From contig JAURPT010000156.1 in NCBI GenBank assembly GCA_030836535.1, positions 1-54,680 of the forward strand: DNA of 54,680 bases. Direction: 5' to 3'. The notes under the pieces are model-generated. The model had not been told where the DNA came from, made no database searches, and saw only the letters and a list, made by a program, of their open reading frames with translations. Source of the DNA: Alphaproteobacteria bacterium. Lineage in GTDB: Bacteria; Pseudomonadota; Alphaproteobacteria; SMXS01. A program made the translations under genes and the position numbers. This document shows, in pieces, positions 44,270 to 51,874 of the stretch (its first letter is position 1; the number at the start of each line of letters is the position of its first letter).

Positions 44270-44974
44270 ATGAACCAATGGATCCGGCCGCGCGTGCAAC
44301 CCAACCACCAGAATATAGAGATTATTCGCACCGACCGCAAAAAAACGGCCAGCCTGCGCCTGCGGGATGGTCAAATGCAGCTGGTAGTCCCGAAACGCGC
44401 CACGCAGGGTGATATAGACCGCATTCTCGCGGCCAAAGCCAATTGGATTCGCAAGACATTGGCCGAAGACGCCGCTCGGCCCACTTTCGAGCCCTGCGCC
44501 TATACAGACGGCAGCACCTTCACCTGGCTCGGGCGAAAAACAACTCTTGCTGTGTCCCAAGAGGCCAATGGCTGGCCAAGCTTGCAGGACGATCAGATCA
44601 ATTTAGGCACAGGGAGCCCGAATGAGACGCGCACCCGGTTGCTTGCCTGGGCGAAACAGGAAGCACACAACCATCTACGCGCAAGGGTTCAACAATATTC
44701 AGATCACATGAATGTTCGGCCCGGCCCGCTGACCGTTCGCGACTATAAGAGCCGTTGGGGCAGCTGTTCAGCAGATGGATCTATCCGCTTCAACTGGCGG
44801 ATCATGATCGCCCCGCCTGACATTGTGGATTATGTCGTTGTGCACGAGCTGGCACATCTGCGTGAGATGAACCACAGCCCCCGCTTCTGGGCCCATGTAA
44901 AAGCGGTGCTGCCCGACCTCGACCAGCACCGCCAATGGTTAAAACAGAATGGCTATCGCCTGCGGTTCGACTAG
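44270..44974 (+). CDS. YgjP-like/DUF45 zinc metallopeptidase
   Basis: A 234-residue protein with the zincin signature HELAH (residues 192-196) and a following histidine in MNHSPRFW (His202), a possible third ligand. YKSRWGSCSADGSIRFNWRI is the conserved DUF45/YgjP block. Some YgjP-type proteins are linked to protein or DNA-damage metabolism, but functions are poorly known. The ATG at 44270 has no clear ribosome site. It is divergent from the lipoprotein gene, and its stop shares a CTAG with the stop of the convergent MDR gene. Confidence 0.87.
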   Translation: MNQWIRPRVQPNHQNIEIIRTDRKKTASLRLRDGQMQLVVPKRATQGDIDRILAAKANWIRKTLAEDAARPTFEPCAYTDGSTFTWLGRKTTLAVSQEANGWPSLQDDQINLGTGSPNETRTRLLAWAKQEAHNHLRARVQQYSDHMNVRPGPLTVRDYKSRWGSCSADGSIRFNWRIMIAPPDIVDYVVVHELAHLREMNHSPRFWAHVKAVLPDLDQHRQWLKQNGYRLRFD

Positions 44975-45951
44975 CCGACCCGCACGACGACCTTGCCAAG
45001 CATGTCGCCCTTGTTCACCCGCTCAATGGCCTGCGGGGTCTCGTCAAAGTCAAACACCTTGTCGACTGGCACCCACAGCTTGCCTGCTTCAAACAGTTCC
45101 ATCATATGGGCGTGGTGTTCTGCAATTTCTTCGGGCGAACGCGCGCCTGCAAAGGCACCGATCAGCGTATAGCTGCGCAGCACCACATGCAAGGGGTCAA
45201 CCTCGGGCCAGGAGCCACTGCCATAGCCAACGAAAATGATACGGCCATGCTGGGCGATACATTTGGTGGCTTCCTTGTAAGCACTACCGCCAACGGGATC
45301 ATAAACAATCTGCGCGCCGACACCGTCCGTCAGACGGTTGACTTCATGGCGAATGGCTTCTTCACAGTAGTTGATGACATGGTCCGCCCCCAACTCGCGG
45401 CAGAAGTCAGCCTTTTCTTCAGAACTCGCCGTTGCAATCACCGTTGCGCCCAGCGCCTTGCCGAGCACGATGGCCGCAGAGCCAGAACTCCCGGCACCAC
45501 CCAGCACCAGCAGGGTTTCCTCTTCTTTCAGTTCACCACGCTGCACCAGACCAACATAGGCCGTGTGGTAAGGCACAATGAAACCGGCACCTTGTTCGTC
45601 CGACATGCCTTCAGGCATTGGGAACGTCATGGCGGTGCCGCCCAGGCAATAATCTGCAAAACCGCCCTGACCAAAGGCAAACAGGGTCGAGGCCATCACC
45701 TTCTGGCCGACTTCAAAATTGGCACCAGCGCCTACTTTGGTTACCGTGCCGACCACTTCCTGGCCGGGCGCGACCGGTGGCTTAACAACGGCCGGGTAGT
45801 TCCCCTGCAGCATCAGCACATCTGGCAGGCCCACGCCCGCGCAGCTGACCTTGAGTTCAATCTGCCCCTCTTGTGGTTCCGGCAGGGTTCTGTCTTCCAG
45901 CTCCAGAACATCAAGTGGTTCACCGAATGTTTTTGCTCCCCAGGCGCGCAT
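44971..45951 (-). CDS. NADPH:quinone oxidoreductase-like MDR protein
   Basis: A 326-residue zinc-free medium-chain reductase. The N-terminal MRAWGAKTFGEPL, GVGLPDVLMLQGNYP and the nucleotide motif VLGGAGSSGSAAIVLGKALG are typical of quinone oxidoreductases or enoyl reductases using NADPH. GADHVINY and VYDPVGGSAYKEA follow as usual. It shares a 4-base CTAG overlap of stop codons with the metallopeptidase gene and lies 33 bases after the carbonic-anhydrase-like gene in the same direction. Substrate not determinable. Confidence 0.9.
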   Translation of the reverse strand: MRAWGAKTFGEPLDVLELEDRTLPEPQEGQIELKVSCAGVGLPDVLMLQGNYPAVVKPPVAPGQEVVGTVTKVGAGANFEVGQKVMASTLFAFGQGGFADYCLGGTAMTFPMPEGMSDEQGAGFIVPYHTAYVGLVQRGELKEEETLLVLGGAGSSGSAAIVLGKALGATVIATASSEEKADFCRELGADHVINYCEEAIRHEVNRLTDGVGAQIVYDPVGGSAYKEATKCIAQHGRIIFVGYGSGSWPEVDPLHVVLRSYTLIGAFAGARSPEEIAEHHAHMMELFEAGKLWVPVDKVFDFDETPQAIERVNKGDMLGKVVVRVG

Positions 45952-45984
45952 CTTCTCTTCCTCTAGATTCTCGAATTGGTTGGT

Positions 45985-46569
45985 TCAGTCTTCCTGGTCA
46001 CCATAAAGGTCATCCCAGGCGGCCTGTATGGCCTGTGCATCTTCTTCATTGGGTGGGCCAGACCACACACGGTGGTTCCCTTCGGCATAACCCAGCGCAT
46101 TGCGGTAATAAGACAAGGCATTGCGGCGGTTTTCACGGAACATGTTCCGTGCCCGTACGACCTTGCCGGGCGTGCCCATCACAATGGAATTATCAGGAAT
46201 TATAGTTCGTTCCTTGAGGAACGACTCACCGGCAATGATGCAATTATCGCCTATCTCACAGCCATCCATGATCGTGGTGCTGATACCAATCAGGCAGTTA
46301 TTGCCGATGGTACAGCCATGGATGACGCAATTGTGTGTGATCGAACAATAGTCACCAATGATGGTCGGCGTTTCATAGCCGATATGGATCATCACATGAT
46401 CCTGAATATTGGTGTATCGACCGATCTTCACCTCCCGTGCTTCTGATCGCACGACGGAATACGGCCAAAAACTGCTGCCCTCGCCGACTGTTACCTTGCC
46501 AAACAGGCGTACAGTCGGGTCAATATAGGCCGGGTTATCCAGTGAAATGTCAGGTCCATAATCGCTCAT
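45985..46569 (-). CDS. Left-handed beta-helix protein, gamma-carbonic anhydrase/transferase-like
   Basis: A 194-residue hexapeptide-repeat protein. The repeat runs through TNIQDHVMIHIGYETPTIIG, SITHNCVIHGCTIGNNCLIG and MDGCEIGDNCIIAGESFL, with isoleucine/valine/leucine at the turns. Histidines in HVMIHIG and THNCVIHG could form the zinc site of gamma-class carbonic anhydrases. The related PaaY/CaiE group are thioesterases or transferases. The ATG at 46569 starts before the divergent GIY-YIG gene begins (30 bases apart). Confidence 0.85.
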   Translation of the reverse strand: MSDYGPDISLDNPAYIDPTVRLFGKVTVGEGSSFWPYSVVRSEAREVKIGRYTNIQDHVMIHIGYETPTIIGDYCSITHNCVIHGCTIGNNCLIGISTTIMDGCEIGDNCIIAGESFLKERTIIPDNSIVMGTPGKVVRARNMFRENRRNALSYYRNALGYAEGNHRVWSGPPNEEDAQAIQAAWDDLYGDQED

Positions 46570-46598
46570 GGGCCGCCAGCATAAAGAAGTCTGCCCAA

Positions 46599-46901
46599 AT
46601 GGAAACAGCCAAAGAACCAGCGCCGAAAAGAAAGGTAACACCCAGAACGCCCGAGCCATGCTTCACCTATGTGTTGGGTAGCCGCAAAGACGAGGATGTC
46701 CGCACCTATGTGGGTTGGACGAACGACCTGAAGAAACGCCTGGCCGCCCATAATGACGGTACGGGCGCCAAGTCTACCCGTGGCAGGCAGTGGGTGCTTC
46801 TCTACGCCGAGCGATATAACACCCGAGGCGAAGCCATGAGCCGCGAATGGCACCTAAAGCGGGATAAGAAGTTCCGGCGTGGGCTTTGTAAAGTCCTGTG
46901 A
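46599..46901 (+). CDS. GIY-YIG domain protein (YhbQ/UPF0213-like)
   Basis: A 100-residue GIY-YIG endonuclease-fold protein. FTYVLGSRKDEDVRTYVGWT corresponds to the GIY...YIG core, followed by NDLKKRLAAHNDG and the Arg/Glu-rich LLYAERYNTRGEAMSREWHL, where the glutamate is the candidate catalytic residue. The short stand-alone form resembles YhbQ/UPF0213, which are not homing endonucleases. I picked the ATG at 46599; upstream codons overlap the divergent gene. The gene ends inside the tail of the membrane-cassette gene (48-base convergent overlap). Confidence 0.85.
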   Translation: METAKEPAPKRKVTPRTPEPCFTYVLGSRKDEDVRTYVGWTNDLKKRLAAHNDGTGAKSTRGRQWVLLYAERYNTRGEAMSREWHLKRDKKFRRGLCKVL

Positions 46902-47297
46902 GGGCTCTGGTTCTCTTAAGAAGTCTTGCACCAACAGCCAGAAACTCATTGCCGCCAGCCAGACGGCAACTGCGGTCAAGAACAAGATCACTAGAGTTGC
47001 GACAGCTGTTATTAGGGCAAAGGACAAAGAAAATGTTTTGTATACTCTTTGATCCTCAGTCATTTTCTTATTGATAGATTTGATCCAAAGCCAAATCCTA
47101 TGAATCCAACCCCGAACACCAATTGTTAGCTGCTCTACTTGCCCCAGGCACCAGTCATATATTTGATCGACTGAAAGGCTCCTAATATCTGCTGGCATGA
47201 CACCAGCAAAAATCAGTCCCTGCTTACGCAATAACGCAACAGCGATGGCGCAATTCATATCTTTGATTGCCTCTTCGACCTCTGTTACCGAAGTCAT
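46854..47297 (-). CDS. Small transmembrane protein, last gene of the membrane cassette
   Basis: A 147-residue protein with an N-terminal soluble helical part and a long hydrophobic region at about residues 88-126 (one or two helices: SFALITAVATLVILFLTAVAVWLAAMSFW, in part). A short proline-rich tail follows. No family is recognised. It overlaps the MotB/ZorB-like gene by 4 bases, so it belongs to that operon. Its last 16 codons lie antisense to the GIY-YIG gene, which may mark the boundary of an inserted cassette. Confidence 0.6.
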   Translation of the reverse strand: MTSVTEVEEAIKDMNCAIAVALLRKQGLIFAGVMPADIRSLSVDQIYDWCLGQVEQLTIGVRGWIHRIWLWIKSINKKMTEDQRVYKTFSLSFALITAVATLVILFLTAVAVWLAAMSFWLLVQDFLREPEPSQDFTKPTPELLIPL

Positions 47298-48247
47298 CGC
47301 ATACGCAACTTATAGAAATTGGCCTCGACGGCTTCCAGCCCAGACTGCCACTGGCGTTTTGAGTACTTGCCAGTGCGGTCCCACACGCGAACATAGTGCC
47401 TGCACTGGGGGCTTTGAGACCGTCCATCCAGCAAAAACGCCTCGAAATGCTGCCAAAAGCCTGTATGCGAATAGGTCTCCAACTCTTCAGAAACCCGCCG
47501 CCCCATGATCCCAGCGACCTCCTGCGTTCTGCCTTTCTTTTTCCACGCAGGCCGTGCCGTAATCGCCGTGTCGAAAACATAGACATCCAACACATAGTCG
47601 ATGCTGTCTTCATGCATCCAACAAGGTGGGTGCGTCCCACCGCAACTGCGGGACAAGGCCCCCATTTGAGATGAACATGTATCCAGGCGGTCTTCACACA
47701 GTCCCAAGGAAACTCTTGTTTCCGAACAGGTAACGCCTTTTGTATCTGCTAGCACGGTCAGAAGGTCGTTTTCTTTCTCAAGTTCCTCATTCTTTTCTAG
47801 TAACTCCGCAATTTCGGACTTCAGCCTGGCAGCTTCAGCGGCTTCATTTGTCGCCGTCACCAGAGTCGACCAAATATCCGGCAAAGGTGATTTTGCGAGC
47901 ACATCCTGGACGGCTGGGTCTGAAAGGTCTTTTTTAAGCTGCTCTATGAGTGCTTCAGCCGCACTCAACGCTGCGTGTGCATCTGGTCCATTGTCGGCTT
48001 CCGCAGATTGCTCCGGATACAGCATGTCCATGATTTCCCGGCTATCCACACCCAACTCGTTGACACGCCCTACCGTTTCGGGCGTGAAGCCTTCCAACCC
48101 TTCGGCCATTTGCTGGGCTGCATAGAGATCACGAAAGGCAATGGCAATCACAACCAGCAAAGCGAATGTGACCAGGAGCATTAGTTCGGTCATCGACAAG
48201 CAGATAATTTCTGATGATCGGATTTTCACCCGCCGCCGCTGCACCAT
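47294..48247 (-). CDS. MotB/ZorB-like single-TM protein with coiled coil, unknown function
   Basis: A 317-residue protein with one N-terminal membrane helix at about residues 18-38 (MTELMLLVTFALLVVIAIAF). An acidic residue (Glu21) lies at the start of the helix, echoing the essential Asp of MotB, ExbD and ZorB. A coiled coil follows (about 91-170), then a cysteine-containing C-terminal domain with HPPCWMHEDS and QCRHYVRVWDRTGKYSKRQW. That domain is not a recognisable OmpA peptidoglycan-binding domain. It overlaps the MotA/ZorA-like gene by one base (TGATG) and the next gene by 4 bases. A stator-type role is inference. Confidence 0.62.
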   Translation of the reverse strand: MVQRRRVKIRSSEIICLSMTELMLLVTFALLVVIAIAFRDLYAAQQMAEGLEGFTPETVGRVNELGVDSREIMDMLYPEQSAEADNGPDAHAALSAAEALIEQLKKDLSDPAVQDVLAKSPLPDIWSTLVTATNEAAEAARLKSEIAELLEKNEELEKENDLLTVLADTKGVTCSETRVSLGLCEDRLDTCSSQMGALSRSCGGTHPPCWMHEDSIDYVLDVYVFDTAITARPAWKKKGRTQEVAGIMGRRVSEELETYSHTGFWQHFEAFLLDGRSQSPQCRHYVRVWDRTGKYSKRQWQSGLEAVEANFYKLRMR

Positions 48248-49539
48248 CAGGAAAGCTCCTTGCGGATCAACACGGCACTGTCGACCAATGCCTTGTTCAT
48301 AGCGGCCTGGGCATCCAGAGCTTTTTGGGCTTGCGCCTCCATATCTGCCTGTAGAGCACCGATAGTCTGTAGGTGTTGTTTTGCTCTTGCGGACAAATCA
48401 TCCGTCTGCCCAAGGTATTCATCACTATTTGTTACCAAGTCCTGCAGAAATTTCGCCAGTTTCTCCATTGCAGCATCCGGCGCCTGTAACGCCTTCCCAA
48501 AATTCCTGATATCCGCGCTCACGCCGGTCAAGGTATTGCTGACATCGGCCAATGGCTCTTGTAAATTGGGTAACGCATCAACCGACTGCCGAAGCTTATC
48601 AGCGACATCCAGCGTAGCGCTGATCACGGTCCCTGCTGCCTGAATTCCTTCCACAGATGCTCGCATTCCCTCACCGGCAGTTTTTGCCTGCAGAACAAAC
48701 TCCTCCGATGCAGACAGATCCAGATGTTCCAGACTAGTCGCGCCTTTCTGTAAACTCTCTGCCAACTGTTTAAGCGGCGCCACCGCTGCTGAAAGAGCAT
48801 CTGCAGACTGCCTAAACCGGGCAGCTTCCTGACCCAGGTTTTCGTCGAGCTGCTCCATGATGGCGTTCAGACGAGTTGCGCCTGCTGCAGCAACCTTATC
48901 GGTCATGCGAACGATGTGCTTTTCGCCTTCATCCACAAGCTGATCTTCAAGGGTGTCGAAGGTGGCAACCAAAGCCTTCTTCCCTTCATCTGCAATATTG
49001 GCAAAATCTTGGGCCAGTTTGCTGCCAATGCCGTCCAGATCTTTTTCCAGGTCAACCCGTGCCTTTTTGATTAGCCCAGCACTCGCCGTGAGTTCCTGGC
49101 TGTAGCTGGCAGAGGCAGCCAACAAGGTATCGCGCGCCAGTTGTTCCGGATCATCACTCCTTGCAGCAAAGTGACCAAAATAGGTTCTGCCTCCAAGACC
49201 CAGTGCGGTTGTTACAAGCGCTAGCCCAAATTGCCAAAGAACATCGTCACTGCTGAGCTGGTCCTGGTTTCCAAAAACCAGTAACGCCGAAACAAGCGAA
49301 ACGATGGTGAATAGAAAGCCTAGATAATAAAGGCTATCAGCAAACAGATCAGTTAGTTGCTCTGACTGATGTTCAACCCGAACGAAGACGACGCCATAAA
49401 CGATCATCAGCATCACGCAACAGAGTACACCGAGCCATGCGGCTCCAAAAACAAACTGGCAAATGATGATGAGGCCCGTGCCCGCCCCCATAACCGAAAC
49501 AAAATGTTGTTTCAGGCTATCCGTATTTAACGCCTTCAT
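48247..49539 (-). CDS. MotA/TolQ/ZorA-like membrane protein with long coiled coil
   Basis: A 430-residue protein with four predicted membrane helices at about residues 13-34, 36-53, 68-90 and 104-122. The last, FGLALVTTALGLGGRTY, resembles the ion-channel-lining helices of MotA/TolQ/ExbB proteins. The rest (130-430) is a nearly uninterrupted helical tail rich in Ala, Glu, Leu and Gln (for example GEKHIVRMTDKVAAAGATRL, AAAVAPLKQLAESLQKGA). This layout, a proton-channel-like module plus a long coiled-coil tail, recalls ZorA of Zorya defence systems. Four bases separate it from the vWA-like gene. Function is inferred from architecture only. Confidence 0.62.
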   Translation of the reverse strand: MKALNTDSLKQHFVSVMGAGTGLIIICQFVFGAAWLGVLCCVMLMIVYGVVFVRVEHQSEQLTDLFADSLYYLGFLFTIVSLVSALLVFGNQDQLSSDDVLWQFGLALVTTALGLGGRTYFGHFAARSDDPEQLARDTLLAASASYSQELTASAGLIKKARVDLEKDLDGIGSKLAQDFANIADEGKKALVATFDTLEDQLVDEGEKHIVRMTDKVAAAGATRLNAIMEQLDENLGQEAARFRQSADALSAAVAPLKQLAESLQKGATSLEHLDLSASEEFVLQAKTAGEGMRASVEGIQAAGTVISATLDVADKLRQSVDALPNLQEPLADVSNTLTGVSADIRNFGKALQAPDAAMEKLAKFLQDLVTNSDEYLGQTDDLSARAKQHLQTIGALQADMEAQAQKALDAQAAMNKALVDSAVLIRKELS

Positions 49540-49543
49540 GTTG

Positions 49544-50392
49544 CTAATCCCTGATCTTTTCTATCCGCAGGGAACCGGGGCCGGATGCCTCATCAAAATA
49601 CTGCGCCCAGAACGATATCAGTGCTTTGTCTTGCTGAGCGCCACGCGCGTCTTGCAAATGCAGCAGAGTTTGAATTTCAACGGTCACATTGCCCATTTTC
49701 GGCTGCAAATGTCGGCCGTAAGATGAAGTCAACCAAGCATCATGCGGCGGCACTGCCCTGTAGAAGGACAGATTTTCGTTGTGCTGCAACATGTCGGAAA
49801 AAATCAACAGGCGGCGGTTAAGCACCTCGGCATTGAAGTCATCCCGCGCAGCGATATCGAACAGTGTTTCCAAGATTGGCGACTCTTGAAGGCCTCCACC
49901 TTTGATAGTCGACAAAAATGCCTCAAACGGTTTGAGGAATCGTTGCTCAAAGCGCCGCTCAATCAGTCTGCCATTTTCGTATAATTCACTGGCTTTTGAT
50001 CCGTCTCGTGGCCGACAGATGGACAGAATAGGGTCCGAGAGCCCGCCAAATTCACCCGGCGATACTTCAAACACGGTCAGACGTTCGCCAGCACCTAGCG
50101 CACCTTCCCCCTGCACGACATCGCCATCGCTATTCACGCCGACCAGGCGACGCATGCGCGCAACAATGTATCGCTGCTGGTTGGATGTCAGTCGATCCGT
50201 ACGATCAAGAACCACGATGGTATGACCAGCCAAATGGTTGGAATCAGAACAATCCGCTGATTTTACCTCGTCGTCAGCACCCAGTATCCAGGTCAAGCTG
50301 GCACCGATCAGTACAATCACCGCCGCCAGCACGCCAAATATCAGGTTTCTATCCCTGACTTTCTTATCACCCGCCCGACTACCCAGAGGCAT
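49544..50392 (-). CDS. Membrane-anchored vWA-like protein, unknown function
   Basis: A 282-residue protein with one membrane helix at about residues 17-37 (LIFGVLAAVIVLIGASLTWIL), placing the rest in the periplasm or extracellular side by the positive-inside rule. The soluble part shows vWA-like topology: a first strand HTIVVLDRTDRLT ending in Asp/Thr/Asp that could form a metal site, LTVFEVSP, a Ser/Thr-containing ESPILETL and RRLLIFSDML with a late aspartate. Full MIDAS (DxSxS) is not present. I chose ATG 50392 for its AAGGGG site; it overlaps the preceding reading frame by 14 bases. Confidence 0.58.
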   Translation of the reverse strand: MPLGSRAGDKKVRDRNLIFGVLAAVIVLIGASLTWILGADDEVKSADCSDSNHLAGHTIVVLDRTDRLTSNQQRYIVARMRRLVGVNSDGDVVQGEGALGAGERLTVFEVSPGEFGGLSDPILSICRPRDGSKASELYENGRLIERRFEQRFLKPFEAFLSTIKGGGLQESPILETLFDIAARDDFNAEVLNRRLLIFSDMLQHNENLSFYRAVPPHDAWLTSSYGRHLQPKMGNVTVEIQTLLHLQDARGAQQDKALISFWAQYFDEASGPGSLRIEKIRD

Positions 50393-50732
50393 TGCTTGTA
50401 CCCCTTCGCGCACCGCATTCAACGAACCATTGTGGTAGCTGTTTGAATTCCTCGGACTTTATGGCCAAAAGCCTTTCCCGCATTTGAGGCACAAGTTCAC
50501 GGTGCACATCGGCAAGCTTCTGTTCTTGCTGCTCCAACCGCTGCTCTTCAGCGTCGAAGTTCTCAACAAGCAGCAAGTCAGAGAAATCCACCTCGAGTGG
50601 TTTGTCAAACCAGGCGGGTACATTATTCGGGTCGTCCCGTGCCTCCGCATTAAAACACCTGTAACGGACAGCCAATTGACGGGCCATTGTCACAGCAGCG
50701 TTTACATGTTTATCAAACTCGCTGACCATCAC
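50379..50732 (-). CDS. C-terminal coiled-coil part of the interrupted first cassette protein
   Basis: This frame is the direct continuation of the gene upstream after an in-frame TAG (50847-50849). It stays open from 50846 down to 50379 (155 residues) with helical, coiled-coil-like sequence: STKLDELDHQVRRCF, then DKHVNAAVTMARQLAVRYR, VPAWFDKPLEVDF and EEQRLEQQEQKLADVHREL. Only a GTG at 50732 or the adjacent ATG could start it as a separate gene, and that would discard 38 coding-like codons. I therefore think 50379-51809 was one protein of about 476 residues. It overlaps the vWA-like gene by 14 bases. Confidence 0.6.
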   Translation of the reverse strand: MMVSEFDKHVNAAVTMARQLAVRYRCFNAEARDDPNNVPAWFDKPLEVDFSDLLLVENFDAEEQRLEQQEQKLADVHRELVPQMRERLLAIKSEEFKQLPQWFVECGARRGTSNASG

Positions 50733-50846
50733 CTCGCACGCGCCCAGCAGCGATCTGTAGTCTTGAAAACAGCGCCGAACCTGGTGGTCTAATTCGTCTA
50801 ACTTGGTCGAGATCTGTGTGCTCGCGCCTTCGATCAGACCGACGAA

Positions 50847-51809
50847 CTATTCTTCTTTGTGTGATGTCTCATCTTCTGAGTCATGAAGAGTACGGGTCAA
50901 TTCGCCATAACCCGGATAAGGATCGTCATAGCGATACGCCTTCCAGAATGCGCTGGTAGCAATCACGAGGCCTGCGGTTAGCAAGAAAAAGCCTTGGATA
51001 GACTCCAGCTTGAATGGACTGCGATAAAGCATATCAATTGCGAGGCGGTCAGCTTCAAACAGTGTGCCGTCCGTCTCGACAAAGGCTTCCAACGCAACGC
51101 GGTATTGCGCCGCCCCGAGTGATATCACCAGGCAAATCAGCCCCAGAATGGTCACAACGAAGACGCCGGCGACCTTCGTTCTGGGCTCAACATGATTAAA
51201 TTTTGGCAGCCAGGTGGATCCCGCCCAATAGGCGACGACAACATTTAGGAAAGACAATAGAGCGGCGATCAGGAAACCTCCGATCAATCCCATTTCAGAT
51301 CCAATGGAGAAGAAGTAGCTATTCAGGATTGCCTCAGTAACCATCATTGATAAGACGATACTCCAATGAATCTGTGCACTTTTGCGCGTTTTGGCCGGGC
51401 GATCCTGTAGCTTGTTTTCACGCCGGAAGATTCGCAGGCCATTTGCCAATGAACGCTCGCGTTCATACTGTGTCTGTAGTTCTTTGGCGTGCTGTACCTT
51501 CAACTTGGCAAGCTCGGCCTCGAATTTTTCATCCAGATGTTCAATGTCAGCGATGCGAGCATAAAACTGATTGCATGACATACTGTCGCGAAATGAACTG
51601 ATTTGCGCTTTGGCGGCTGTCCTGTCGGCGCCGACAAGCCCACCAAGGTAGTCAATTATGGACTGCTCAGCCAATGTAATCGAACTACTTTGCGAACCCG
51701 GCTTGTGCTGCAAGCCGTCATCTTCTGCCTTCCGGTCAAGGTCCGTTTCACGAACAATTTTTTCCTCATCGAAACGAGTTAAAACGCCCTCAATTTCTTC
51801 CTCAATCAT
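50847..51809 (-). CDS. First cassette protein: four-TM membrane protein with coiled coil (N-terminal part)
   Basis: A 320-residue stretch from ATG 51809, favoured over 51833 because GGGGGAAAA precedes it. Residues 1-145 are acidic and helical (AELAKLKVQHAKELQTQYERE). Membrane segments follow at about 148-168, 174-195, 213-235 and 272-290. After the last helix the motif DDPYPGYG (about 295-302) leads into a soluble tail cut by TAG at 50847-50849. The continuing frame is coiled-coil-like, so a nonsense codon or readthrough site is likely. I do not recognise a named family. It is the first gene of the cassette and follows an AT-rich promoter region. Confidence 0.62.
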   Translation of the reverse strand: MIEEEIEGVLTRFDEEKIVRETDLDRKAEDDGLQHKPGSQSSSITLAEQSIIDYLGGLVGADRTAAKAQISSFRDSMSCNQFYARIADIEHLDEKFEAELAKLKVQHAKELQTQYERERSLANGLRIFRRENKLQDRPAKTRKSAQIHWSIVLSMMVTEAILNSYFFSIGSEMGLIGGFLIAALLSFLNVVVAYWAGSTWLPKFNHVEPRTKVAGVFVVTILGLICLVISLGAAQYRVALEAFVETDGTLFEADRLAIDMLYRSPFKLESIQGFFLLTAGLVIATSAFWKAYRYDDPYPGYGELTRTLHDSEDETSHKEE

Positions 51810-51846
51810 TTTTCCCCCGACCGGCTGGCCCATTATACACTCGCAT

Positions 51847-51874
51847 TAGATACATATCGAAATTATAATTTCAA
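51847..51874 (-). promoter_or_regulatory. Probable promoter of the membrane cassette
   Basis: On the minus strand TTGAAA (51869-51874) and TATCTA (51847-51852) are 16 bases apart and lie 37 bases upstream of the chosen ATG. The region is far richer in A and T than its surroundings. A TATAAT is also present inside the palindrome, so the exact -10 is uncertain. Confidence 0.45.
51859..51872. promoter_or_regulatory. 14-base perfect palindrome, possible operator
   Basis: GAAATTATAATTTC is fully self-complementary and lies between the candidate -35 and -10 boxes. A second dyad, CAATT/AATTG with a three-base spacer, adjoins it at 51872-51884. Two dyads in a promoter suggest repressor binding (inference). 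Confidence 0.45.

Noticed and set aside
46599-46901. GIY-YIG gene as a homing endonuclease or cassette effector
   Set aside because: Its short stand-alone form matches YhbQ-type housekeeping proteins and it is convergent to, not part of, the cassette operon.
47294-49539. Flagellar motor (MotA/MotB) genes
   Set aside because: No flagellar genes are nearby, the MotB-like protein has no OmpA peptidoglycan-binding domain, and the MotA-like protein has a very long coiled coil not found in MotA.
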